Assembly (NCBI GenBank): GCA_002753335.1
Contig: PEAD01000002.1
Coordinates: 124,001-188,000, forward strand
DNA from: Nitrospirae bacterium MYbin3
GTDB lineage: Bacteria > Nitrospirota > Thermodesulfovibrionia > Thermodesulfovibrionales > Dissulfurispiraceae
DNA length: 64,000 bases
Direction of reading: 5' to 3'
Part shown: one piece after another, positions 15,172 to 24,055 of the stretch
Layout of the letters: the number at the start of each line of letters is the position of its first letter
How positions within the stretch are numbered: position 1 is the first letter of the stretch
Translations under genes and position numbers: made by a program
The notes under the pieces: model-generated
What the model saw: only the letters and a program-made list of their open reading frames with translations
What the model was told of the DNA's origin: nothing
Database searches by the model: none

Positions 15172-16056
15172 TTAATCACCAAGTCGATATGGTATAGTGT
15201 ACTGCCTTATTGCATCCATTACATGATGTAGTAACCCGCCCATGGATCTTGAATAATATTCCGCTCCTATCTTTTCAATCTCGTAAAGAATATATTCCTT
15301 TTCATTTAAACGTCCTCTATGTTCAGGGTGAGACCAAACAAGGTTAACCAACTTTTTAAGATACTCTATGTTTTCATTTGATTCCATTGTTTCAAAAAGA
15401 GGAAGCAAAAGATTGCAGTCTATGTCCTGCCAGTCAAGAATTTGATTAAACAGCTTCAAGGGAATATCTACTGATTTTATGAAGAAGTGAGCACTTGATT
15501 TCATATACGAATTAATATTTTGATGATATTTTATATCCATCAATTTTTTTTCTACTTCATTCTCATTAAAAAATGCAAAATTGCGCTTTCTCCGCGCCAC
15601 AAAAATATTATTCTCTGTATCTTTTATGGCAAATGCGCATGCCGTGTAGCCATTGCGCTTTTGTCTCCATATACGTCTTGCGTACTCTATCGGTTCATCG
15701 GAAATCCTAAAAAAAATAAAATTAACTTTAAGATTGTGGTTAGCAATAATATTTATGATTTCATAATCAATATCTCGTTTGATATTTTCGGGTAAAATAA
15801 TTTTTATAGGACAAGTCATGTCTGCCTGCCTAAAAGGATTATACGATGTATTGTCTAAATACCCTGGATCCAAATTTAAAAATGGTGCCATCTTTTTCAA
15901 ATAACCCATTGACAGCGAATTTTTCCCACTTTCATATTGCGCTATTGCAGCCTGACTTACTCCTATTGAATCGGCAATATGTGCTTGAGATATACCTTGC
16001 ACCCGCCGTGAAATTAGAAGTAACTTTGAAAATGCAATCATCGGAGGAAAAAACAT
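15172..16056 (-). CDS. XRE-family regulator with long C-terminal domain
   Basis: Protein of 294 residues. A helix-turn-helix lies at about residues 18-55 (ISQAHIADSIGVSQAAIAQYESGKN). The remaining 230 residues are not recognised; they contain IKIILPENIKRDIDYEI and a Tyr/Trp-rich helical end. It is divergent from the tniQ operon across a 164-base AT-rich gap holding a perfect palindrome. It lies between the candidate transposon end and the transposition genes, so it is probably the element's own repressor. A later in-frame ATG at 16041 is also possible as start. Confidence 0.7.
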   Translation of the reverse strand: MFFPPMIAFSKLLLISRRVQGISQAHIADSIGVSQAAIAQYESGKNSLSMGYLKKMAPFLNLDPGYLDNTSYNPFRQADMTCPIKIILPENIKRDIDYEIINIIANHNLKVNFIFFRISDEPIEYARRIWRQKRNGYTACAFAIKDTENNIFVARRKRNFAFFNENEVEKKLMDIKYHQNINSYMKSSAHFFIKSVDIPLKLFNQILDWQDIDCNLLLPLFETMESNENIEYLKKLVNLVWSHPEHRGRLNEKEYILYEIEKIGAEYYSRSMGGLLHHVMDAIRQYTIPYRLGD

Positions 16057-16178
16057 ATGTTACATTATATATTTGATTTTAAAATATTCTACAAATAGTA
16101 TCTATTTGATATTGCAACAATTTTTCTTCAATTTTATTCGTCATAAAAACACATAACTTATTTTATAACATATCTATC

Positions 16179-16207
16179 AATATTTATAACATTTTGTTAT
16201 AAATATT
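16179..16207 (+). promoter_or_regulatory. Perfect 12-base inverted repeat operator upstream of tniQ
   Basis: AATATTTATAAC and GTTATAAATATT separated by ATTTT, ending 13 bases before the ATG of the first tniQ gene. A partial half-site (TTTTATAACA) lies at 16161-16170. Position and symmetry suit a dimeric XRE repressor; the AAGGAAA ribosome site follows. Confidence 0.75.
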
Positions 16208-16220
16208 CAAGGAAACTTCT

Positions 16221-17378
16221 ATGAGAAAAAGCACTAAAGCTATTAAGCAAAGAAACTTAGTTATTGTTGATAACCCATACCAACCACTTGATCTAGAAAT
16301 TCCAGAAATCCCTGAACGCAGAATACTTATAGCTGACCCTATTGGAATCGGTACGTCACTTATAGAGGGTCTCAACAGCTTGATTTCTCGAACAGCGCAA
16401 AAATATAGCATTCCGCTTAATATCCTAATGTACGAATTTTTCCCACAGTTAAAGGAAAAGCTTGTTTTCTACTCTGAAAAAAAGAAAGCACCTTTTATAA
16501 AGCCAGAGTTGTTCAAAGAGATTGAGAGCGCAATTTCCTCAACAATGCCACTTATGAGGAGTTTGAACAACAATATTAATCTTCAAATGCTAACTACGGC
16601 GACATTAGGATTTCACAAAATTAGATTTCAGCATTTAAATGAGCCCATTATCCGCAGATCTCGCGCATGGTGCCCAAATTGCTATCAAGACTGGCATGAT
16701 CGAAAATATCCGGTTTACGACCCCCTTATATGGAGCATATCATGCATTAAGGTCTGCCCTACACATAAAGCTCATTTGCTTTTATCCTGCCCCTACTGTC
16801 TTGCAGAGCCACCAATGATTGCCGACAAATACCGCCCAGGCTATTGCTCCAAGTGCCGAAAATGGCTTGGTAAGAAACAAGATAGAAATAATTACGATAG
16901 TGTTGATTTAAGATGGCACAAATGGCTTTTTAAAAACATAGGTGCGATGATTTCAGAGCAACACAGCAAACATGAGGTCAAATTTGCAAGCAGAAAATAC
17001 CGAATAATGAAAGCGTGTTTTGATGAACTTGGACTACCCCAGCATAATGTTCAATCTGCAACAATTGAAAATTACTTTCCCTCGTTTGAATCATTTCTGA
17101 AATTTATTTATTTGTCAGGCCTTCAATTTTCCAAAATGATGTGCTGCGATGAAGAACTACTCCCAATTAACATTTCTGAGTATGCCAAGGCATCAGAAGA
17201 GCTCAAAAAAAGACATGAAAAATATAGCAATATTTTTTCTCGACCATATAATTTAGCCGATTCGATTGATCATGAGAAAACAAATTATTGTTTCGATGTA
17301 AATATTTTTGATCTCATTCTTGGGTGCAAGAAATTTTACCCCACTCGATTAGGCACTAATAATGATATTAGGACATAG
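16221..17378 (+). CDS. TniQ/TnsD-family target selector 1
   Basis: Protein of 385 residues. The TniQ zinc-binding core is complete: AWCPNC (C151, C154), VCPTH (C179, H182), CPYC (C190, C193) and CSKC (C209, C212), with the typical YPVYDPLIWS and KWLG signatures. The N-terminal SLIEGLNSLISRTAQ helix is the usual TniQ start. The C-terminal 170 residues hold a helix-turn-helix-like segment (FPSFESFLKFIYLSGL), shorter than in TnsD of Tn7. TniQ proteins bind a target DNA or guide complex and recruit TnsC. It overlaps the next gene by 17 bases and is first in the operon, behind the palindrome. Confidence 0.88.
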   Translation: MRKSTKAIKQRNLVIVDNPYQPLDLEIPEIPERRILIADPIGIGTSLIEGLNSLISRTAQKYSIPLNILMYEFFPQLKEKLVFYSEKKKAPFIKPELFKEIESAISSTMPLMRSLNNNINLQMLTTATLGFHKIRFQHLNEPIIRRSRAWCPNCYQDWHDRKYPVYDPLIWSISCIKVCPTHKAHLLLSCPYCLAEPPMIADKYRPGYCSKCRKWLGKKQDRNNYDSVDLRWHKWLFKNIGAMISEQHSKHEVKFASRKYRIMKACFDELGLPQHNVQSATIENYFPSFESFLKFIYLSGLQFSKMMCCDEELLPINISEYAKASEELKKRHEKYSNIFSRPYNLADSIDHEKTNYCFDVNIFDLILGCKKFYPTRLGTNNDIRT

Positions 17379-18696
17379 CTATTTATCAAGCTTAAATCCA
17401 GAAGGACTAGGAACTCCTCTTGCTGAGTCCGTAACTAGTTATATACCTCGTTTATGCAAACTACATTCTATTAGCTTTAGCACGTTTCTATCAGACATTT
17501 TATTTCCGAAAATGGGTACTTTGTCATTAGTAAATAGCATTAAAAGGGGTTGTTCCAGAGTTTATACGCGCCCGTATGCGTTTAACGGCGTCAGCAATTT
17601 TACCGAGAAGATAATCCATACACTTGAGCTTCTCACTCTCCAAAAGAATCTAATTTATATAACATTGCTACCACTAAGAAATATCATTAGCTGTCAAAAC
17701 GTCTTCCGCCATTATCGCGCATGGTGTCCAATATGCCTTGCAGAACGCAAAGATCGTGCACTCACAATATACGAGCCTCTCGTATGGACAATAAAAGCCG
17801 TTAGGAGTTGTTTAGTCCACCACATATCACTACGCACTCAATGCCATAAATGCGGCAATATGCTACCAGTGATAGCAAGACATGTCCAAAACGGGTTTTG
17901 CTCTACATGTGGGCACTGGCTCGGTTTAACAGATACAAACAATAAATATCCTGTGGATCCTATCCCCGATTTCGACTCATGGAAAGATAGAAACATTGGT
18001 GAATTGATATCTATTCTTCCAGAAACTATAAATATAACTCGCAACGAAACATTGCGTACAGTACTAACAGAGCACATTAATTTGCATTATAAGGGTAGTG
18101 CCTCGGCATATGCCAGGTCGGCAAAAATTCCAAAAGCTACTATAAGCAGATGGCAAGCAGGAACAGCTCTGCCTTCCCTAGAAAATCTCTTGAAGATAAG
18201 CTACAGAAGCCAGACACCATTAGCAGACCTTATAACTAAGGGTCGCTTGCAGAAGGATGCTAAAGTCTTTGATTATCAGGATTCGGAATCTCTTTTCCCC
18301 GCTTCTCCAAGGAAGACCAATGATTTTGACTACGCTTATGTCAAGCGACACCTCGAATCTGTCCTTAAAAGCAAATCGGAAAATCCTCTTTCCATGACCA
18401 AAGTGGCTGAGAATTTAGGCTATACGAAAAAAACTTTATACAAACATTTCTATGTTCTTTGTCGGCACATCTCAGCGAAAGCAGCATGTCATAGAAAAGC
18501 CCGCAAAGAGCAAAGACTAGGTCAAGAAAGACTTTTTGTTGAGAAAGTTGCTGAACAACTGCACATCGAAGGCGTGTATCCAAGCTATGACGCTATCGAA
18601 AATGCAGCCCCCAAAAAAGGAATTATGCGCAGCCACGAATCACGAGACGCTTGGAAAAACAAGTTGCGTGAGTTTGGGTTTGAGAATGGAGGCTGA
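17362..18696 (+). CDS. TniQ/TnsD-family target selector 2
   Basis: Protein of 444 residues, a diverged relative of its upstream neighbour. Zinc ligands are present: CPIC (C122, C125), C150, H153 or H154, CHKC (C161, C164) and CSTC (C180, C183), with GHWLG after. At about residues 245-285 is a clear helix-turn-helix (SAKIPKATISRWQAG, then LPSLENLLKIS), and the C-terminal 110 residues carry a second DNA-binding-like region. This longer build is TnsD-like, so this is the better candidate for recognising a fixed attachment site such as the tRNA-Met region. The start overlaps the first tniQ gene by 17 bases. Confidence 0.87.
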   Translation: MILGHSYLSSLNPEGLGTPLAESVTSYIPRLCKLHSISFSTFLSDILFPKMGTLSLVNSIKRGCSRVYTRPYAFNGVSNFTEKIIHTLELLTLQKNLIYITLLPLRNIISCQNVFRHYRAWCPICLAERKDRALTIYEPLVWTIKAVRSCLVHHISLRTQCHKCGNMLPVIARHVQNGFCSTCGHWLGLTDTNNKYPVDPIPDFDSWKDRNIGELISILPETINITRNETLRTVLTEHINLHYKGSASAYARSAKIPKATISRWQAGTALPSLENLLKISYRSQTPLADLITKGRLQKDAKVFDYQDSESLFPASPRKTNDFDYAYVKRHLESVLKSKSENPLSMTKVAENLGYTKKTLYKHFYVLCRHISAKAACHRKARKEQRLGQERLFVEKVAEQLHIEGVYPSYDAIENAAPKKGIMRSHESRDAWKNKLREFGFENGG

Positions 18697-18768
18697 TTCT
18701 TTAAGCGCAAAAAAACAATACCAATAAAAATCGACCAGCATTAATGCGAGGTCAAAAAGGAGGCAGTT

Positions 18769-19950
18769 ATGTTATCTAGTGAAAATTTTGAGGTCTGGTG
18801 CGCAAAGAATAGGGTGTCCGAAAAAGCAAAGGCTTTCATTTCACGCGTCCGGGGTTCACAACCCTCAAGGGCTGTGGGGAACCGGTTGCGAAATGTCAAA
18901 GGTGCTTATCCCAGCAACAAAAATGGCTTCATGGTCCAGTTTGAAAGCCACACAGCTGAACTATGTGGTATTTATACTTACGAGTATGATGCTGACGTGC
19001 TGGAATACTATGATCAGCCCGAATTGATATATGTCAGATACAAAGACAAAAACGGCAGGGCGGGACTTTTTGGATATAGGCCGGATTTCCTGGTAATTAC
19101 AGAATCATGTGCATTCATTGATGAGTGGAAAACTGAAAATCAAATCGCAAAGCTATCTGCTGACTATCCCGACCGGTATTACCGTGATAGTGACGGCACC
19201 TGGCATTATGTGCCTGGGGAGGAATTTGCTGATAGCATTGGTCTTCAATTTAGAGTACGAACAACTGAGGAGATTAATTACACGCTACATCGCAATATTC
19301 AATTTTTAGAAGATTATCTCCGCGCAGATAATTTAACAATACCGGAAGAAAAGATAAACCTTATACTTTCAACTGTTAAAAGCTCTCCCGGAACAACTCT
19401 TTCAAGCCTTATTGATAGTCTCTCACCGCAGGTAAGCGTTGATTTTATATATATAATGATTTCCGATTTTAGAATATATCTTGATCTAGAAACATATCTA
19501 CTTGTAGACCCTGAGCATGCAATCATTTTCCCGGATGAAGAAATCGCAAAAGCCCTTAAAATATTCGATACCCAGCACCCTACGCTTTCTTTCCAGGACC
19601 TGCGACCTGTTTTGGTAGATGTCGGAGGATCATTAGTATGGGACGGCATACCTTTGACGATTGAATTTGTGGGGGCATCATCAATAGTTCTTAAGGGCAG
19701 GGATGATAAAATCATCACGTTAGAAAAAAGTTTATTAAACAAGTTTGTTCGGGAAGGAATCATTACCGGCCTTACTACGGTTACGGGAACTTCACGTGAT
19801 TTTGTATTGGAAATTATCATGAAAGCTAGCAAGGATGCCTTGATTAAGGCAAATCATAGGTACCAAACCATACTGCCTTACCTTACCAGAAATAACCATA
19901 GTGAGAAGTGGTCGGGTTTGTCTGTACAGGCTGAAGCCTATTATAAGTGA
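18769..19950 (+). pseudogene. TnsA-TnsB fusion transposase, truncated by IS3
   Basis: 393 codons remain. Residues about 50-170 are a TnsA-type endonuclease: E59 or E64, YRPDF with D106, and EWK with E119 and K121, replacing the usual QxK. Residues about 175-270 are linker and winged-helix-like. From about 285 the sequence takes on the small-barrel region at the start of TnsB/TniA proteins (SLVWDGIPLTIEFVG, ASKDALIKANHRY). The frame enters the IS3 terminal repeat at 19899 and stops at 19950, before any DDE domain. AAGGAGG precedes the ATG. Such a protein could nick but not join strands, so the element should be immobile unless a complete copy exists elsewhere. Confidence 0.8.
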
Positions 19951-19962
19951 TAAGCTGTTCTA

Positions 19963-20793
19963 TCAGGCTGCCACCTTAATAGATGGCAATGTGCCATAGT
20001 AAACTTCATCCGGTGTTTTGTCGTCAAGTCCTTGATGCCGCCGCCGACCGTTGTAAAACTCAAAATACTCTATAAGTCCTTTCCTTAATTCCGCAATCGA
20101 ATCATAAGACTTCAGATAAATATCTTCATATTTCACGCTTCGCCAAAGTCGCTCTACAAATACGTTATCTTTCCAGCAGCCTTTTCCATCCATGCTGATC
20201 TTAATCCCGTTGTCTTTGAGTATTTCCGTAAATGCCTCCGATGTGAATTGACTACCTTGGTCTGTATTGAAGATCTCTGGTTTGCCGAACCTTGATATCG
20301 CCTCTTCAAGAGCCTCTGTACAAAAAGAGGTATCCAGCGTATTTGATAACCGCCAGGCCAATACTTTTCGGCTGGCCCAATCCATTATCGCTACAAGATA
20401 GCAAAATCCCTTGGCCATAGGTATATAGGTTATGTCAGCCGCATATACCTGATTCGCACGATTGATTTCCATTCCACGCAACAAGTAGGGATAAACCTTA
20501 TGATCAGGATGAGGATTAGATAGCCTTGGCTTTTGGTATAAAGCCACTATGCCCATCTTCAACATCAGCGTCCGTACATGGCCGCGTCCAATCTCATGCC
20601 CTCTGTCCCTTAGCTCATTGCGTATTCTCCTGTTGCCGTAAAAAGGATATTTCATGTGAATTTCATCTATTAGGCGCATCAGCTCCAGGTCTTTTGCGTT
20701 CATAGGAAATGATTCATAATACAAGCTCGATCTCGACATGTTTAGTATTTGACATTGCCTGGTCAGCGGCAATTCATTAGCACGATCTATCAT
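19963..20793 (-). CDS. IS3-family transposase OrfB (DDE integrase core)
   Basis: Protein of 276 residues. HTH_21-like region at about 35-85 (RLIDEIHMKYPFYGNRRI), then the rve core with D120 (YAADITYIP), D178 (FNTDQGSQF) and E214 (VFVERLWRS), and the closing HQGLDDKTPDEVYYG. The catalytic triad is intact. Its start overlaps the end of orfA by ATGA. In this family an OrfAB fusion is usually made by -1 frameshifting; orfB is in the -1 frame here. Confidence 0.95.
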   Translation of the reverse strand: MIDRANELPLTRQCQILNMSRSSLYYESFPMNAKDLELMRLIDEIHMKYPFYGNRRIRNELRDRGHEIGRGHVRTLMLKMGIVALYQKPRLSNPHPDHKVYPYLLRGMEINRANQVYAADITYIPMAKGFCYLVAIMDWASRKVLAWRLSNTLDTSFCTEALEEAISRFGKPEIFNTDQGSQFTSEAFTEILKDNGIKISMDGKGCWKDNVFVERLWRSVKYEDIYLKSYDSIAELRKGLIEYFEFYNGRRRHQGLDDKTPDEVYYGTLPSIKVAA

Positions 20794-21092
20794 CTCTTTG
20801 CGCTCGGCTCGGCTATGCGCCCGAGCGCGACTGATAAAAAATCGTTCTCCATAGTCAATTGCCCTATCTTGGCATGTAGCTCTTTTACTGGAGGACCTTC
20901 TGCCTCTTTCTTATCCTTGCTAAAAACTTCCTCTGCCCTCTCCAACAGTTGCTTCTTCCACTCCGTGATTTGATTCTGATGAACTCCAAATCGCTGCGAC
21001 AGCTCTATCAAAGTCTGCTCCCCTTTGATTGCCTCCAGTGCCACTTTTGCCTTGAACCCTGCCTTGTGATTCCTTCTCGGTCTTTTTGCCAT
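20790..21092 (-). CDS. IS3-family transposase OrfA (HTH protein)
   Basis: Protein of 100 residues: basic start (KRPRRNHKAGFKAKVALEA), HTH_Tnp_1 helices (LSQRFGVHQNQITEWKKQLL) and a leucine-zipper-like tail used to join OrfAB. It recognises the terminal repeats. It lies just inside the right-hand inverted repeat and ends in the ATGA overlap with orfB. Confidence 0.95.
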   Translation of the reverse strand: MAKRPRRNHKAGFKAKVALEAIKGEQTLIELSQRFGVHQNQITEWKKQLLERAEEVFSKDKKEAEGPPVKELHAKIGQLTMENDFLSVALGRIAEPSAKR

Positions 21093-21174
21093 TTCGCTGC
21101 TCCTTTCTCTAATTATTTTAGAGCAGCTTTATCACTTATGTCCTAGTTCAGTTTTTCCAGACCACTTCTCACTA

Positions 21175-21350
21175 CGCCACAGCCTTTCTACATAGACATT
21201 GTCCATCCAGCAACCTTTGCCATCCATGCTTATACTGATGCCGTTGCTGATAAGTATCTCTGTAAAAGCCTCTGATGTAAACTGACTGCCCTGATCTGTA
21301 TTGAATATCTCAGGCTTCCCATACCTTCTTATTGCTTCTTCCAGTGCAGC
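21175..21350 (-). pseudogene. Fragment of a second IS3-family orfB
   Basis: In one minus-strand frame, about 58 codons match the middle of the neighbouring orfB closely: EEAIRRYGKPEIFNTDQGS, SEAFTEIL, SMDGKGCWMDN and VERLWRS, including the second Asp and the Glu of the triad. DNA identity to 20140-20325 is high but clearly below 100%, so it comes from a related, different IS. It ends at the terminal repeat of the intact IS on one side and runs into the glycosyltransferase gene on the other. Confidence 0.85.
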
Positions 21351-22639
21351 TCTCTCGACAATCTACTCACATTTATTAAGCGAAAGACTTTAAATGCTCC
21401 TAATGAGAAACATATTAACAAAATAGGCTCAATACTAAAACGATGCCGTCCCTCAAGATAATAAAAGCTGTGTAATAGCGAGTATGAACTAAAAAGAAGT
21501 AACACAAGTATTATTATAGGGCGTACTTTTTTTACTGTTAATGCCCATATTAGCCCAATAATAGCACCAGTTAATATTACTGTATAATATATTTTATATA
21601 TTATACGATAAGAAGCTGGATAGAGTAATCCAGCTGAGGGGGGAAACCACCAAAAATAATACAGTTTCTTAATAGTACGTTCGATAAATTGACTCGGATG
21701 CTGTCTAATAAAAGTAAGTGCCTCCGCTTTAAACAATTCCATCTGCCCTATCTCATCGAGACTTTTTAGTTTTTTACGTAAATCGTCTGGAATTGAATCT
21801 TCCCATGTTTTCCCTGAATACATCATTGGTGTTCCCCAACTTTGAGGGTTATTCCCAATCCATAGACCAACCCACTGGTTTGTTTGAATAAACACAAATT
21901 GTTTAAAAATAATCGTATTGCGTATAACCCAAGGCGTGACTATAAGAAACAGCGCGACTATACTAGATAGAATGACACTTTTTGCTTTTTTTTTGTCCAT
22001 GGAGTAATGCAAAATCCAGAACCAACCAAGTACATAGAAAGGCAAGAATGTTGCTCGTTCTAAAACACATAGTCCCGTGCAAAAACCTAATAATATATTA
22101 TGGCGCAAACCATGACTTTCAATTGAAACCATCATTAGAAACAAGGAGCTACAGATAAGAAACGAATACAATGACACTGAATGCAACATAGTAGAGGAAT
22201 AAATAATCATGCTAGGATGCAATGCCGAAAGTATCGCAGACAAGTAAGCACACTCAGAATTCAAAAACTTCTCTGTTATAAAAAAGACTATCGCGCAGGT
22301 AGCAGTACTAAGTGCTATCTGCAATAATAAAATCAATATCTGGTTGTGCCCAAAAATAAGATAGATAAAAGCACATAATACTGGAAATACAGGCGCTATA
22401 CCAGCTCTATATTGGTTATCAAGGAATTCAAACATAAATCCATTTCCTTGGATTAAATTGAATGCCACCTTTTCATATTCAAAAGTCCTTATTTCAAGAT
22501 AAACAGTATAATAAAGTAGACAAACAATCCTCACGCCTAATGCTATTAAAAGAATAAAGCACAGTTTAAGGTGTCTTTCTGTAACGTTTTTTATAAATAA
22601 ATCTGTTACCAAAAAAATTATCCTTTTTCCCAATGGCAT
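21329..22639 (-). CDS. GT-C (PMT/ArnT-like) membrane glycosyltransferase, IS-altered C-terminus
   Basis: Protein of 436 residues with about ten hydrophobic helices. The first periplasmic loop has the acidic FEYEKVAFNLIQGNGF motif (residues 53-68) typical of lipid-phosphate-sugar dependent glycosyltransferases (family 39/83-like). It probably moves a sugar from undecaprenyl phosphate to a glycan or lipid in the periplasm. The start overlaps the upstream methyltransferase by 22 bases. The final residues (about LSRELHWKKQ) are encoded by an out-of-frame piece of IS3 orfB, so the natural C-terminus is lost. It is the last gene of the glycan locus in this direction. Confidence 0.75.
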   Translation of the reverse strand: MPLGKRIIFLVTDLFIKNVTERHLKLCFILLIALGVRIVCLLYYTVYLEIRTFEYEKVAFNLIQGNGFMFEFLDNQYRAGIAPVFPVLCAFIYLIFGHNQILILLLQIALSTATCAIVFFITEKFLNSECAYLSAILSALHPSMIIYSSTMLHSVSLYSFLICSSLFLMMVSIESHGLRHNILLGFCTGLCVLERATFLPFYVLGWFWILHYSMDKKKAKSVILSSIVALFLIVTPWVIRNTIIFKQFVFIQTNQWVGLWIGNNPQSWGTPMMYSGKTWEDSIPDDLRKKLKSLDEIGQMELFKAEALTFIRQHPSQFIERTIKKLYYFWWFPPSAGLLYPASYRIIYKIYYTVILTGAIIGLIWALTVKKVRPIIILVLLLFSSYSLLHSFYYLEGRHRFSIEPILLICFSLGAFKVFRLINVSRLSRELHWKKQ

Positions 22640-23262
22640 ACCTCATACAGGCTTCCAAAAGGAAAAACATATATATTTGAGATAGAAACTCTCTTAAAGA
22701 ACACTTCAGAAGCCTCTGATATTTGTTTATGATTCGAAAAATGGTATTCTCTGATATTATATCCTAAATATCGAAAGGCATAATCCATGATCTTTTTATC
22801 TATGGGCACACCATAAATAACCTGTCCGTTTTGTTTTAATACCCTAGATATTTCTAGAAACGCAGAATACAGAAACTCTGGCTTTAAATGTTCCAATATT
22901 GATATAAGCAAAACGCTGTCGAAATAACTGTCCTGATAAGGCATATTTAGGATATCGCCATTACTCAAATATGTCATAACCCCCAATTTTTGGAATCTCT
23001 CTGTAATAGCCTCGACATTTGCTGTTAAGTCAAGCCCATGAATTTCATTATACATATCATTCAAATGTAGAAATGTCACTCCAGAACCAAAACCTACCTC
23101 AAGTACACTATGCCCCCCGGATAACTCTTTTAGACACTTTTCGACCCTTCTTCTAAATAAGTTTCCTATAAAAGGTAGTCTGTAAAATCGTATAGGGTCA
23201 TTTCTATCATTGATACCTGAATACTCGCTCAACTCTATCATCCTTAATAAAGGCTTACCCAT
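22618..23262 (-). CDS. Class I SAM-dependent methyltransferase
   Basis: Protein of 214 residues. Motif I is HSVLEVGFGSG at about residues 51-61, followed by HGLDLTAN (motif II), YQDSYFDSVLLISILEHL (motif IV) and LKQNGQVIYGVP. Methyltransf_11 type. Its place in the glycan operon points to methylation of a sugar or a glycan intermediate; substrate unknown. It lies 1 base after the neighbouring methyltransferase gene stop. Confidence 0.82.
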   Translation of the reverse strand: MGKPLLRMIELSEYSGINDRNDPIRFYRLPFIGNLFRRRVEKCLKELSGGHSVLEVGFGSGVTFLHLNDMYNEIHGLDLTANVEAITERFQKLGVMTYLSNGDILNMPYQDSYFDSVLLISILEHLKPEFLYSAFLEISRVLKQNGQVIYGVPIDKKIMDYAFRYLGYNIREYHFSNHKQISEASEVFFKRVSISNIYVFPFGSLYEVCHWEKG

Positions 23263-23263
23263 T

Positions 23264-24037
23264 TTATCCTTTCTTTACCAGTCTTATTATAAAAAAAGAG
23301 CTGAAAATCCGCGGGAACTCGGTAGCTAAATATCTGTCAAGACCGAATAGCCACTTATACAAAAAAAAAGGTATTGGAATCTTAGTAGATATTCCGCCCG
23401 TTACCATATATGATAATGCTGAATAGTAATTAATACTTGTATTAGAGAAATCATAAATATCTGCAATCTCCTTTTCCCACCCCCTATTCGAAAAAAATAA
23501 CATATATGGAATGGCTATATTGGAAGACGAAAGAGGACCTTCTACCTCTTTAATTTGGGGGTTATCGATATCAAATATAGATGATTCATGGTGGAGATAT
23601 TTATAGATAATATTTGATAGAATTGAAAAATATGGCTCTAACATAATGATGATACCGCTCTTCTTTAATTTAGAATGCATCTTTTTTAAACAGACGATAG
23701 GATCATATAAATGATGCAATACGTTAGTCATGGTAATAATGTCAACGGACCCGTCAGGTATAGAATCATATTTATCTATATGGTGACAATCAAAATTATG
23801 GTCAAGATAGTCCAAATTCATAACATCACTAGTTATCACATAATCATAAAAATATTTCAAAGGCGATATTCCACTGCCTATCTCAATGATAACTTTTCCT
23901 GAAAGTCCCTCAATTCCACTAAATTGAGTGTTATAAAGATTTTCATACCAATAAAGAAGATTTTTGTTTTTAAATAGATTATTCCTGTTTCTCAGAGTCC
24001 TTGACTTATCATCTTCCAATATATCTTCTTTATACAT
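23264..24037 (-). CDS. Class I SAM-dependent methyltransferase
   Basis: About 257 residues. Motif I KVIIEIGSGISPL, then HIDKYDSIPDGSVDIITMTNVLHHL and KKSGIIIMLEPYF. The start is placed at ATG 24037, which has AGGA 7 bases before it; an earlier ATG at 24055 directly follows the upstream stop without a ribosome site. The C-terminal half is rich in aromatics and hydrophobic stretches. Likely modifies a lipid-linked sugar; substrate unknown. Confidence 0.8.
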   Translation of the reverse strand: MYKEDILEDDKSRTLRNRNNLFKNKNLLYWYENLYNTQFSGIEGLSGKVIIEIGSGISPLKYFYDYVITSDVMNLDYLDHNFDCHHIDKYDSIPDGSVDIITMTNVLHHLYDPIVCLKKMHSKLKKSGIIIMLEPYFSILSNIIYKYLHHESSIFDIDNPQIKEVEGPLSSSNIAIPYMLFFSNRGWEKEIADIYDFSNTSINYYSALSYMVTGGISTKIPIPFFLYKWLFGLDRYLATEFPRIFSSFFIIRLVKKG

Positions 24038-24055
24038 ATCGTATCCTAAACACAT

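Larger units (their letters stand above)
19899..21174 (-). mobile_element. Complete IS3-family insertion sequence
   Basis: 1276 bases bounded by a perfect 15-base terminal inverted repeat (TAGTGAGAAGTGGTC at 19899-19913 and its complement at 21160-21174). It carries two overlapping transposase frames on the minus strand. Flanking triplets and tetranucleotides do not match, so no target duplication is visible. The left side disrupts the TnsA-TnsB gene, and the right side abuts a fragment of a second IS3 element. Confidence 0.9.
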
